Assembly (NCBI GenBank): GCA_949358305.1
Contig: OX442314.1
Location: 15,865,060 to 15,929,059 of the forward strand
Reading direction: 5' to 3'
DNA length: 64,000 bases
From: Strigamia acuminata
Taxonomy: Eukaryota; Arthropoda; Chilopoda; Geophilomorpha; Linotaeniidae
The position numbers and the translations under genes were made by a program. Shown in pieces: positions 27,251 through 39,165 of this stretch. Position 1 is the stretch's first letter; each line of letters begins with the position of its first letter. Under the pieces are notes generated by a model. That model ran no database searches and was not told where the DNA came from. It saw only the letters and a program-made list of their open reading frames with translations.

Positions 27251-27487
27251 GCTAAGTTAAATTTGGTTGTTTCGCTGGACCAGCAAGGTGCACCGAGGGT
27301 CCAGAGAAGCAGACACTTATTTGCTACGTCGTGCTCTCTAGTGTCAAATTTCTCAATTACAACTGCTACTAGAATTTGGGCAGCAAATCGTAATTCCAAT
27401 TTCTGCCCTTCGCTGTTACATTTTAATGTACTTACGATACCAACAAAAATAGAGATTATAAAGACAATTAATTTTATAATATATATT

Positions 27488-28816
27488 TTATTTATAAGAG
27501 AAATTAATATAATTAGCTAATGGCAACTCGCACCGGATTTCCCAATAAAGTTTTAGCCTTTCTAGCCACAGGTTCCAGTAAGCTAACATTACATCATTTT
27601 CAATATTTAATACAAATGCGAGTGATTTATCCGAACTTGGAATAATTAATAATATTTCTGTAATCTATAAAAAAATATATAAAAAAAAATTAAATTAGCA
27701 TAATTGATGTTTATTCAACACTATTACTTCAAATGAATTTGCTGGATCTGCATTTAATGCTCCTGCGTAAGCTGCTGCTCTAAGTGGTGCATCTTTCAAG
27801 TTTCTCACAATTGATGAATCATTGTACGGCAGTAACAATTCAATCAGCACCAAATGATTCCTAAACAAAAACCAATTACAACTTTAATTCTCGATTCACA
27901 TTCCATTACTTACTGCCAAATGGCGATACAATCCGCAAGACCAGAATAACGTAAATGAGGATGAATTACTTGCTGATTTACATTTACATCAGAAAGAGAA
28001 TATAAAAAGGGCAACATTGAATTCCAATATGGAGTTACGTTTTCAGGAAGCCGGATATCTTTTTTCAACGGACAGAAAAACAACTTCATGTATTTTCTTA
28101 TGGCTACTTCAATCTGGTATAAATCTAAAAGAAAATCTTAAACTATTATTCATCTGATCCCGACTGTGGAACTTAGTATTACCGTTCTTGTGTTTGTTAA
28201 AAGAATGCCAATTGCACTGGCTGATAGTAGACAAAACTGTTTCTCTTTCTTCCTTTACATCGTCAGCAGACATCGTTTTCCGTAGTATACTGCTAACTGT
28301 TGGCAAGTTTTCAATTTGTAAATCACACTCTGTGCCTTTTTGCAAAAGGTCAGTCGATCTGGTTTTCAGGTACTGCTCGTTGATAAAAGGATCGGTGGAA
28401 TTAGCAGAAAACGGATATAGAATCGGTGTATTCGTTGCGAGATTTTTGTTCAGTTCGTTAAATATTTGTGCGGGATCAACCGCCCAGTTGGATAAGTTTA
28501 CTGTCGTTGCATTTCTCGCGTCGCCGAGTTTCACAACAGGAATTGGCTGGTCCTTGTATCGGAAGGCAGCCACTTTGTTTTCACTCAACACATTCTTTCC
28601 GTCCCTGCGTAAAACTGGTCCAAATAAATACAAGTTTTCCCAGTTATATCGTTTGATGGCAGCTCCGACTTCAGGATTATTTTTCCGTCTTACCGCGGAA
28701 AGCACTTGAAACCGTGACTTTCTTTCCGTGTATGCAAATCTGCAGCAGTTGACTTGTGACAATCGTTTTACGAGGAGGCTGCTTTCAAATATTTTTTTCA
28801 TTTTGGGCGCCGCCAT
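27488..28816 (-). CDS. Diverged MGME1 paralogue lacking the catalytic motif (candidate pseudoenzyme)
   Basis: Exons: 28816-28183, 28124-27914, 27860-27728, 27664-27488; 384 aa, fully open. Start ATG 28816 (MAAPKMKKIFESSLLVKRL) gives a likely mitochondrial presequence. Paralogy to the next gene rests on shared order and introns: LPTVSSILRKTMSADD corresponds to VPSVTTILQKTMSDE, then HPHLRYSGLADCIAIW to HPYLNYVGVVDCIAKF with an intron at the same place and phase. AAAYAGALNADP corresponds to LAAYLGAWNFNP and AYWNLWLERLKLY to the terminal WLSRL helix. At the catalytic site the IEWKTS block is replaced by IELLLPYND: the nuclease lysine is missing. All exons remain in frame, so it is either a young pseudogene or, more likely, a selected protein without nuclease activity. 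Expression data would decide. Confidence 0.75.
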
Positions 28817-29453
28817 TATGTCAAAAAAATAAAAAGGCAAAGTCCATCACTTACAAAACAAATGATCAGTGGCGCCATCGGTGGTTGCCATTCAAAATCA
28901 TGAAAGATGTCAAATTTTAGAAACATTATTTTATTATTGTTTTGATTCGACTGATTTCTGCTTCCAACGGTGTATCCGTATAAATATAAAAAATTAATTA
29001 ACTTTCGTCTGCTGAATTGAGTTGATAGTTCTCATCGCCAACACTAGGAAATTTATTCCAGCTTCGGCTAGTACCTCTTCTGTTCCCTATTTTTTTTATA
29101 TTTTTTCTTAAAAACCTTGTTCCCATCTTTAAAAATTAAATTTAGCTTACTCCCAAAAAACTCCTGAACAAAGGATAAATATTGCGAAATATTTATTTAT
29201 TTGTTTAGCAACAGAAATGAAGTCACCAATCATACGATTAACATCGTCCAATAGGAGACCACTTTAAGTTTGTCACATGCTTGTTTTGTTGATGATGATA
29301 ATCTAACAATCGAGAGTTATTACCTCCAAATAATCCGATTGTTGATACCAGTGCCTTTAATAGAGATACGTAAACATTGCTCGTTCGAAACTACCGATGA
29401 AAGCCAGTTGATGGACACAACTCTCTGCAAAAATCGCTTCAATATTGCTCGCT
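28817..29453. other. Shared upstream region of the MGME1 paralogue and the acid phosphatase
   Basis: Divergent intergenic segment of about 640 bp with no supported gene. An open frame at 29270-29518 overlaps the phosphatase first exon in another frame and is not supported. Confidence 0.5.
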
Positions 29454-31666
29454 ATGAATATTTTAAATTCACTTTTGATTTTGAGCATTGCTTTTGCTCA
29501 CTCGGCCTTCTCTCTTGATATTATTCATTATCAACCCGAACAAATACACATATCTTACGGTGGTAAGTAAACATTGATTGTGTAAATGTGTTGTACTCAT
29601 GAGTTTTCTAATTTATTTTCATTTTTTATTTTATAATTTATCAGACGATGCAACTCAAATGGTAATTACATGGTCGACAATTGATTCAACCAACGAGTCG
29701 ATTGTCGAATATGGCGACGAATTAGAAAATTCGGCCACGGGATTCAGCACGAAATTCACCGATACTGGGCTCGAGCATCGGTCGCAGTACATACACAGGG
29801 TGAAATTATTTAACTTGGATCCAGAAACGAAATACAGTTGAGTTCACATAAAAATTTGGTAGAAAAAATGTTTTTTGCATTAAAAAAATTGGAATTTTGT
29901 AGTACAAAAATATTGCATAACATAACATTAATTCTTATCACAAATTATCCTATATTGATAGAGATCTCTTGCCTCGTGTCTATTGGTATTTTTTTTTTGC
30001 TTTCAGTGTACCACTGCGGGAGTAAATACGGATGGAGTTCATTGTATTATTTCGTTACATCTCCGACTGGCTTCAATTGGAGTCCTCGTGTAGCCTTATT
30101 CGGTGATATGGGAAACGAAAATGCACAATCATTACCTCGATTACAGCAAGAAGTAGAGAAAGGAATGTACGACGCTATTTTGCACGTTGGTGAGATTTAT
30201 AGTCAAAACTTTCTTTACGATTTTTATATATATTTTAATTTTACTGTTTCAATTATGAAGGTGATTTTGCATACAACATGGAGGATGTAAGAACATTTTA
30301 AAACATAATTTTTTTAATTTATTAATCTTTAACGGTTTTATTAGAACAATGCCAGAGTGGGAGATGAATTTATGAGGCAGATTGAACCAATTGCAACGTT
30401 AGTTCCTTATATGGCGTGCGTAGGCAATCATGAAAAGGATCAGTATGTGTTGACAAAAACGAGAAAATTCATTTTAAGTGTCTAATAATTTTTTTTAAAA
30501 ATTTATACAGCAATTTTACGAATTATAAGAACAGATTTTCAATGCCGGGATCCGAAAACAACTTAATATACAGTTTTAACATGGGGCCAGTTCATTTTAT
30601 TGCCATTTCAACGGAGTTTTATTATTTTCTCCAGTATGGATTCAAGCAAGTTGTCAAGCAATTTAATTGGTTGAAAAGTGATTTGGAGGTCGTATATAAT
30701 TAGTAATACATCGACTAATCTATGCTATAATGTACGATTATTTTTCTAATTATAATCAGAAAGCGAATCTCCCAGAAAACAGAAAAAATCAACCGTGGAT
30801 TGTAACATTTGGCCATCGTCCAATGTATTGTTCCAACAATGATCACGATGATTGCACTAATCACGAAACATGGGTAATCAATCTGAATTATCGTTATTTT
30901 TTTTTATTTATTTATTTACTTATTTTTTTATTTTATAAAAATTTTGTTTTTAGGTACGCGTTGGTGTTCCTGTTTTCCATTGGTTTGGTTTAGAAAAATT
31001 ATTTTATGATACTGGAGTTGACTTGGAATTTTGGGCGCATGAACATTCCTACGAGCGACTTTGGCCTATTTACAACAGAAAAGTAGATAATCCGAAGTTC
31101 AGCGATTAGATGCCGCGATGGGGTTTTATTGATGAGGCATTAACTCGAGGACAAAGACAAATTCAATATTACTATATAAGAAACTTACAACATTTTTTTC
31201 AAACTGCGGCATTTAATCGCGAAATTTTACTTAAGAATAAATTAATAACTATAGTTTTGTTCGTAACTGTAACTAGGTTTACAATGGCAGCTTGACTCAA
31301 CCATACACGAATCCGGGTGCACCAGTTCACATTATAACTGGATCTGCGGTAAGATTTTGAGATTGAAATATTATGAGAGTCCGATTTCGAATATCTGTTA
31401 ATTTATTTAGGGCTGTAGTGAAAAGCACGATCCATTTAAAGGAAATGTTCCTGATTGGTCTGCATTTCGCAGTACCGACTACGGGTATACGAGAATGCAA
31501 GTTTTTAATTCTTCTCATTTATATTTAGAACAAGTTTCTGATGACAAGGTAAGTTGAACAGAATGAATTTTTAAAATAAAATTAATTTTTCTTCTTCTTT
31601 TTAAAGGCTGGACAAATTATTGATAAAATTTGGGTCATAAAAGATAAACATGGTCCTTATGTTTAA
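29454..31666 (+). CDS. Secreted purple acid phosphatase (PAP / ACP7 type)
   Basis: Binuclear-metal phosphomonoesterase. Eleven exons: 29454-29562, 29645-29836, 30007-30189, 30261-30286, 30345-30442, 30511-30688, 30760-30873, 30954-31082, 31277-31348, 31411-31548, 31607-31666; 432 aa. A signal peptide ([20 protein letters not shown]) precedes an N-terminal Fn3-like domain that begins [11 protein letters not shown] and contains MVITWST. The five metal-ligand blocks are visible in order: LFGDMGNE (GDxG), GDFAYNMED (GDxxY), ACVGNHEK (GNH), [10 protein letters not shown] (VxxH) and [12 protein letters not shown] (GHxH type). The C-terminus ([18 protein letters not shown] ... IKDKHGPYV) is typical of animal long PAPs. 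The GDxxY block is carried by a 26-nt microexon. Likely secreted or lysosomal; substrate unknown. The splice joining exons 2 and 3 gives Met where relatives often have Val. Confidence 0.92.
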
Positions 31667-32800
31667 TATTAAAATTTATCACGTATACAATTTTTATTTT
31701 GTTACTCACAAGTCGGTGTGCTTTTAACTTTTAACATGTTATTTTAAGAAAAGAAAGTATAATAAAAATAATAGTGTGAGCAACAGATTGTAGAATAAGA
31801 CATGGTAGAAGCTAATACATTGGCTGCTTGTTTTAAAAGAAAATGCTTTTCTAAATTCTGTTGCACGCTATTCATTAAATCGTTCGTTTGTGAATACATT
31901 ATTACCTACACAATTTATTTATATATGGCGCCTGGAGAGCATCAAGTTACGGCGTAACTAAAGGGTGCAACTAATGACATCTGGTGTTAAGAAGTCGAAA
32001 CTGGTGCTTATCCGCGTTGCTTTTTCAGACAGAGGTGAGGCAATTTACCTGTATACGATGTTACATTACATGGAGTTGTGAAGTGAAGCAAGTTATGCGA
32101 GGGCTGCTATTAGCATGAGTTAGCTTCAAACATTTTTAATATTGTCAATACTCAACGACATGAGAATATTTTGAAAATTGCTGATGAAATTAGGTAAGAG
32201 TCATTGCCGAAACACCGTAGCTAAGTCGTATTAATGGCATGAGAAAATGGTCAATTGCACTCTGCCAAATTGGAATTCAATTCTTATTGTTTCACTTTAT
32301 GAACTACAAACACCGGGGTTTTGCGTCCGATTCTAGTTTACTCATCATCCGCATCCTCTTGGATATTAGTGTCAGTGAACCCACTTTATTAACCGACTTA
32401 TTAGTAGACAGCATTTAAAAGGAAAATAGTATGTTGATCTAAAAACAATTCTTCTCTCAAAGAGATTTTTGCTGGTGGGGTGAAAAAGGCATTTACTGCA
32501 CATTGCACACATCCCCTTTACTTGTGACTCATCATATCTCGAAGGGAATTTCCGATAAATCATGGCACTGGTTTTAAGAGATGGTTTATAGTTTTAAATA
32601 TTAGTAGTGAATTTTAATTATTGTAACACGAAAGTGTGGTTGTATCGACGGATTTATACGCTGCGTGGTTTTATTTCTTTCATTTCAATTTATTATATTT
32701 TTAATTACCGGAAATTAAATTTTAACTCATTAATTGCAGACACTCTTGGATGAGTGGTTGTCTTTCAATTTCAACAGAAGATAACGGACTTTAATTTGCA
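31667..32800. other. Region between the acid phosphatase and the NACHT gene
   Basis: About 1.1 kb with no supported coding sequence. It should hold the phosphatase 3' end and the NACHT gene promoter. A TTAATTGCAG acceptor at about 32738 suggests that the NACHT start codon lies in the second transcribed exon. Confidence 0.5.
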
Positions 32801-35800
32801 ATGGCTCAAGGTAATTACAATTATTATTGCAAAATTATAAATTTTATTATTTTTGTATTTTTGTATTTTTATGTACGTAGGGCGTATTAAAGGAATTCAA
32901 GAAGTAGTTTTTGATGAGCTTTGTGGTAAGCTAAAAATTGCACGTTAAAATGAACATTTGTATTTCAAAAATATTTTTTCAGACAACAAGATGAAAGAAT
33001 CTTTCCCGATTATAAGGTCAAGCTCGATTTGCTGCAGCTACAGAACGAAACAACAAATTATTACGGGTAAGAACTTTGACATCAAATTTTCAATCTAAAC
33101 TCTCGAATCTAATGAAATTAAATGATAGTAGGCATATTCATTTAGTCATTTTAGCGATAGTGTTTAAGAAACTTAAAGTGCCTTTAAAATTTATGCGGAC
33201 ACTAAAATAATGAAACACGATTTTGATTATTTTGAGAAGACTGTGTCTGTAATAATAGTCGTGTAATATAATATCAATCAATTTATAGATACTCTTTCAG
33301 TTGTGATTGTGATTAAAGCTTCAAAAATTATTTGAATTTGAATTATTTTAGTGTTCGGATAAGATTTAAAGGTGCACAATCGCACACACAGTAGCTACAT
33401 TTAAAAATTCGTGTTTTAATTGTTTTAGATTTTGTGTTTTTGTTTTTCAATTTTTTAACATCGCAAATCAAAAACACTAGGTGCATTCCAAAACGTAGTG
33501 TTAGGCGTTTTAGGCGTTTCCGTTCCGTGTCGTTTTATGGTCGTTTTAGGCCTGTTTAGGAACGTCAAAACGAAAAATTTTTTTGCTCTCGTTTTAGCAA
33601 TTTCGTGTTATGAAATATTTATAAAATATTTAAAAATCTTTATGAAATGTTCAAATTCTGACTAATTTTATTTATTTGTGGACCGCAAATGACAATGTTT
33701 ATAACAGCCGACTAATTCACATCAACAATCGCGCCAAAATCTACGCACCATCGATGGCAACCCTAACACACAAATCGTGTCTGCTAAAACGTGTTTTCAT
33801 ACACGTTTTCGTTTCAGCCGTGTTAGCGCCACAGACACGGAATTTTTCCGGATGTGACGTCATACCTTATAACACGACACGGCTGAAACGGCTGAAACGG
33901 GAGTTTTGGAATGCACCTACTAACACCTAAAACTCTTGAAAAACGACTTTTTGAATGCAGTTGGTAATTTCTGTTAGCTAGCGATAACTCTGGTAATTTC
34001 TTTGTAGAGTCGCAAAATTTGAAGCAAACATTAAAAACCATCTACCAAAATGTGAAATTGCCGAGAGTTTATTGGCTGGATAAAGGCAGTCCACTGACTA
34101 CAAAGCAACATTTCATACCACTCAAGCTAGTAGACATTGAAACTGAGCAAACTGTTGACAGCAGTTTTCTAATAGGCAAACGTACACTACTCAATTCACA
34201 ACCAAATTGTGGGAAAACAGTTCTAGCTTGGCGACTCATGCATGACTGGGCAGTGGAGAGTGAATACATGAGATCCCTTCAATTGGCTTTCGTTCTGCCT
34301 TTGCATCTGCTTAAGTGTAAGCAGTTTACGGACTTAGCAAGTGCCATTTCAAACTACTACTGCTTTGAAAATCCCAAACAGTTGAAAGCAATTCTAAAAC
34401 AGAATCCAAGATCGTTATTTGTGCTAGACGGGCTGGATAAATTAGGAGAAGAAGAAATCAGCATCTTGTTCGAGTTTTTACTTAAGCCTAAATACGCAGA
34501 CGCGACAGTCGTCGTTACGTGTAGGACGAATATGAGCCAACTTTCCGAGCAAGCGATATCAAAACATTTCGACAATCAAATTCGAATATGTGGAATGGAT
34601 GTTAAAGATAGAAAGCAATTTATTTCCAAGTTTATTTCCCAAACGGACAGTAAGAGAGTCGTTAATCACATAGAACTTCTAATAAGACCAATGTCGGATT
34701 TGTTCAGTTTGCCGATTTGTGTTTTGAGTTTAGTGAACCAAATCAGTCGGAGCCAGCATCTAGCTGCGTTCTCAACTTGGACAAGAACAGACATTCTCAA
34801 ATCCTTGATCAATTACTTGTGCAGAATGTATCTTCTCGAAGAAGGAATCACTTTAAGCGAAAGCTTTAACGTGTTCAACAGGAACGACACAATGGCAGCC
34901 AAGTTTCGCGACAATTGCGTGCAGTTGGGTAATGTTTGCGTTGAAAATATATTGAATAAGAAGGAACAATTTAAAGAAAATGCACTAACTAAACAGATTT
35001 ATAAATACGGTTTAATGAGTTACATTAAAGAGATTGATAACGGGTATTTTGTATTTCCACATTCGCCCATGTCGGAGTTAATGGCGGCGGTTTATTTCTG
35101 GAACGAGATTCACGCGAACGATTTCAGTTTTACCGAATTAAATATTGGCCTGATGAATCAAATGGTAGTTAAGTTTGGAAGGACAACTTTTGTACTTCCA
35201 TTTCTCGTTGGTTTGCTTAAAGAAAAAGCCGTAGTTTTGTTCGAACAAATGCATCCGTTCGCCCATTTGTTTTCTTCTCAGGAACTTCTGCTGTGGCGTA
35301 TGCTAGCGGAGCATAAATCTAATTACGACTTGATCAAAGTCGTCGACTTTTTGCCGGTGAATGTGCACAGAGATGTGGACGAAGATTTATCAATGTTTTA
35401 CGCCAGCTCGAGGCACGCCAAATTGGTTAGTGCGGGCATAGAGAACGGTCGAGTCAAGGGTTTGTTCGTTAAATCCGAATTAACGTTCAATTTACCCGAA
35501 GATACCGTTATTCCTGAACTGTATGTTGATAGCAATTTTGACTCTAGTTCAGACCCGCTTTACCCTTTGGTTGAAATTCTATCAAAGTGTATGCTTAAGC
35601 TTTCCAAGTTAAAATTACTCGAAATTTCAGAGTCACGTGAAGTGCTTGAATCCAAAATGGAAGCTGTGTTGCCTAATCTGACGAGTTCCTTAACTGAAAT
35701 TAAAAATCAGCTATTAAATACAAACAGGGATTTAGATACAGATTCGAAACTGTTACAAATCGTGAAAAACACGTTGAAAAATATGAAAACAAAACTCTCT

Positions 35801-37072
35801 ACTTTTTCTTTGAGTAACCAGTCCAAAGTTTTGATTCCATTGATCGAAGAGATTTTACCAACTCTCGAATCGACATCAGATTTAACGAGATTAAATTGCC
35901 AAAATGTTGTGTGGACTTGGGCCGAAAATGTTCACAACAACGAGAACACGAGAGACCAAATATGGTCATTTTATACCTCGATCCTTTGTAAACAGAGAGG
36001 TTTTTATTTTAATGATATCAAATGTATAAACACGGCGCTAAATAAAGAAACTGAAATGAGATCTTTACACTACGAAGTGACGAAGCACAACGCTTATCAC
36101 TCGGAAATTCTATGCAATTTACTGCAAACTAGTCAATTAGAGGTGCTAAGTCTAACTTTATTAGACAAATCGTCGTTGCAAATTTTGCACGATATTAGTC
36201 CACACCTAGCTTCACTCAAATCGTTAAATTTGACAAATAACGCGAAGAATATTGTCGATGTTGATTTATTCATGGACAAAATAACGTTTCCTTTACCCAG
36301 GAAGGCTGGATGGCACAGTCTGGTTTTGTTCGACATTAAATTGAAACACCATCAAATCGGTGTTCGAGTTTATCATTTGTGCGTCCGAAATTCGGAGCCC
36401 GAGACTGTGAGCGCTGTGTCATCGATCGACGTGTCTTTGTTACAATGCACGGCGGATCTGTTGTTTAAGTTGCACAATCTCGATTGCAATTGGGCGGGAT
36501 TCGAATCGGTCGTTGAACTGGGTTTAATGTTAGACAAGCACGAAGTTGCGCAGTCCTATGCATTTTGGACAATGGTCGGCTCGTTTAAGCAGCTGCAATT
36601 TTTAGAAATTGCTTTTCCAGCTCCACCCATGACTGGGGTTGGGGAAATTATTAAATGCATTTTTATATTGCCAATTAATCACGTTCTTTTTTCCTACGTC
36701 GAGTGGGATTTGGATCTGTTGAGCAAACTTATTTCTTCCTTGAACCAGAATTTGTCTTTCAATGTTAACGTTAAAACGATTTCTTTGTTGACGCATTTAG
36801 ATGGGCAAGATACGAGCAAAGTTGGGGTTATTAGGGATCATGTAGAGACATTATTGCAACTGTTAAAGCAAGGCCAGTTTGAAAGGTTGCAGATTATTTG
36901 TTCTAAATCAAGGTTTTGGCCGTCACTTATGGAGAGACAAATGATTGACCCTGTTTTGTTCAGAATCGAGCATTGTTTGTGGGGTAATAACAAGGAAGAT
37001 CCAGAGACTTACAAAATTTTGCATACTGATTTTCATGCGATGTATAACAACTTTACTATTCAGCTAATCTAA
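32801..37072 (+). CDS. NACHT-domain (NLR-like) NTPase with LRR-like C-terminus
   Basis: Coding exons 32801-32810, 32881-32925, 32983-33066 and a 3,065-bp exon 34008-37072 join in matching phase 1 to 1,067 aa. The first ATG within the big exon lies past the P-loop, so upstream exons are needed. P-loop: LLNSQPNCGKTVLAW (Ser where the first Walker A Gly is usual). Walker B: SLFVLDGLDKLGEEE (DGLDK in place of DGLDE). Sensor 1: ATVVVTCRTN. A helical segment and a long C-terminal half follow, with leucine-rich-repeat-like strands such as LEVLSLTLLDKSSLQIL and LASLKSLNLTNN. No CARD, death or TIR domain is visible in the roughly 90 residues before NACHT. NLRs are intracellular sensors in other animals; a defence role here is inference from the family. 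The N-terminal exons are the weakest part of the model. Confidence 0.75.
33480..33917. mobile_element. 438-bp MITE-like element with terminal inverted repeats, in the last NACHT intron
   Basis: The left end GGTGCATTCCAAAAC and the right end GTTTTGGAATGCACC are perfect inverted repeats, flanked on both sides by TA (33478-33479 and 33918-33919). The interior repeats TTTTAGGCGTTT-like and GGCTGAAACGGCTGAAACGG motifs and has no transposase frame. Ends beginning GGTGC with a 2-3 bp duplication suggest a non-autonomous PIF/Harbinger- or Tc-like element; the family is not certain. Confidence 0.75.
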
Positions 37073-38023
37073 ATTTGATGGTGATTGCTGCAATTGTGAA
37101 TGTGCCTTTAATGACATTGCTATACATATTGTTATAAAAGTCAAATTTATTTTTTGTTTGCTTGTTTGCAATTGCCATGTTTATTTTTGTATTTAAAAAG
37201 CATAGAACTGCTGTAACTGCAGTGCATGTCATTTTGTCTTGGTTGTAAAGAATGATTGTACATTTTGCAAAAATTTGTGTAGCTTTATTTTGTGTGTTCT
37301 ATTCTAACAATTTAACATTAAATGTTCGAATCATGTATTTTATTAAATCGTTATTTAACCTGTTGTTATAAAAATCCCTTTTATTTTGATATTTGTTGAT
37401 CCTTTGATCAGCCAATCAGGAATTTCCTAATGACGAATATTTAAAAGCAAAGAACACTTATATGTATGCACTTAAGATGTAACTTTTTTAATTGCATGTA
37501 ATACAATTAATAAAACAGATTATATACTTTTGGCTTTCAAACTTAGAAATTTAATTTATTTGAAATAAGAAAACAATTACTGATAAGCTTTTTGGTACTA
37601 AATAACACTTATCATGTTGTAATACTTATCGTACTGTACAATATACAGTCCATACTGACCACCAACTTCAATTATGGTTCTCCCAGTTGACAGTGCGAAT
37701 ACAGGGTTGGGTCCTTAAGAAAGTCGTCCCACAAATTGCAAAAATGGAGGTTATTATTATCAATCCAATCAATATTATTGCTGAATAAATCTCAGATAAT
37801 ATTTACAACAGCAGGCAATACATTTAAGAATGTGTCACTGGGCGGCGTTTATAACAATGAAATTTCCAGGATTCCTTACATAAGCAAATCGTCGCCATAT
37901 TCTCCATAATTTCAAAATTTTGAGTATTTATAACCCCCTCTTCACGATAAAGTAAATTAATACCATATGTTTTAACAAAAGGTATTTTTATTTAAAAAAA
38001 AAAAGTAATAAGAAAGAGTTGCT

Positions 38024-38395
38024 ATGTCCTCAAATTCCTCATCTGTCATCAGACCTAACAAAACACGACTTGAAATTCTGGCTCAACCAAAGAAACAGAG
38101 GACTATAAAATATAAGCCTATGGTTTATAGGTCCGAACTTGCAAGTACAGCGTTCAGAAAAAATGAAGCCATGAATTCCTTCGTTAAGAAGACTCGTGGG
38201 GTTGCGATCGAGCATCCGCCAATCAGAGTTGCGAAAAGCAAGAAGCAAATGCACTGCGACAGATGTGGGTCGGAAGTATCTTACATGGCACCTCGAGATA
38301 ACCGAGCATCAATTTTAAGACTACGGAACGTGAAAGTGAAAAAAGAGTTGCCCGATTGGCTTATTGTGCATCCTGGAGATTGGAACTGGTGTTAA
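38024..38395 (+). CDS. Small orphan protein with CxxC, cassette copy 1
   Basis: Single-exon 123-aa basic protein, not recognised. It opens with a Ser-rich stretch (MSSNSSSVIRP) and then KTRLEILAQPKKQRT, which faintly recalls the LAxPK repeat of sperm-tail THEG proteins; that likeness is weak. A CDRCGSEVSYMAPRDNR segment carries one CxxC. The C-terminus DWLIVHPGDWNWC is Trp-rich. There is no signal peptide or membrane helix. The paralogue at 45621 differs by a 3-residue indel near the start and about five substitutions, with the frame kept in both, which argues that it is a real gene. It lies about 770 bp upstream of the secreted-peptide gene and was duplicated with it. Confidence 0.7.
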   Translation: MSSNSSSVIRPNKTRLEILAQPKKQRTIKYKPMVYRSELASTAFRKNEAMNSFVKKTRGVAIEHPPIRVAKSKKQMHCDRCGSEVSYMAPRDNRASILRLRNVKVKKELPDWLIVHPGDWNWC

Positions 38396-39165
38396 AGTTC
38401 CCCATTGAATCATACGGACATAAAATCGTAGAGTTGCAGAGGGGGATAAAGCAAGAAAATACAAGCAAATACAAGAAAATCTAAAAAAAATACACGAAAT
38501 ACAAGTAATACAAGAAATTCAAGAAAATATAAGAAATACGAGAAACTTTTCTTTACTGAAAACTTTAATTAACTGGTTGAAAAATAATTTTCTAAAAAAT
38601 CTAACTTAAACATTCTAATAGTTTTATTAAAAGTTTTATTTTTTTTTTACTTTTGTTATGATAAGATAAATAAATTTTGCAAAATATCCTTTATAGGGTC
38701 AATATGGTTTGTTTCATTTCTGACGAACGAGGAAATGTCTTAAGGAAACTAACACTTCTTAATTATTCGAACTTGTAAGACATTTTTGATTTTACGTTTA
38801 ATTATACATAACGTTTACTTAAATTTTAAAATTGCAAATAATTTTGACTATCAAAACAAAATCTGTTTTTTTTTTGTTAAAAAGTTTGTTTGGATTAATT
38901 TCTTGACTTTGATTCGTGATTTGTTCCAACGGAAAATAAGGGATAGGGTGTATTAAGAATTGACAAAAGGATATTCCCTTAAGAATGTCAACAAAAAACA
39001 GGAAGCATCAACGACAGACATATATATATATAGATGAAACTTTAAGAGTGGAACCACTGTGATTTTTGGATTGTACAAACTAGGTATAATACATTTAAAT
39101 TTATTAGATTTATTACAAATACTTCTTTCTTCTAGCTTTACAGGTGAAATTCAATTCAATTTATT

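Noticed and set aside
26169-28816. Possibility that the nuclease genes come from phage or bacteria by transfer
   Set aside because: They have introns, base composition like their neighbours and the specific MGME1 layout with mitochondrial presequences.
38455-38540. Short AATACAAG units considered as a CRISPR-like array (with 46035-46256)
   Set aside because: There are no unique spacers and the units are contiguous A-rich minisatellite repeats in an animal genome.
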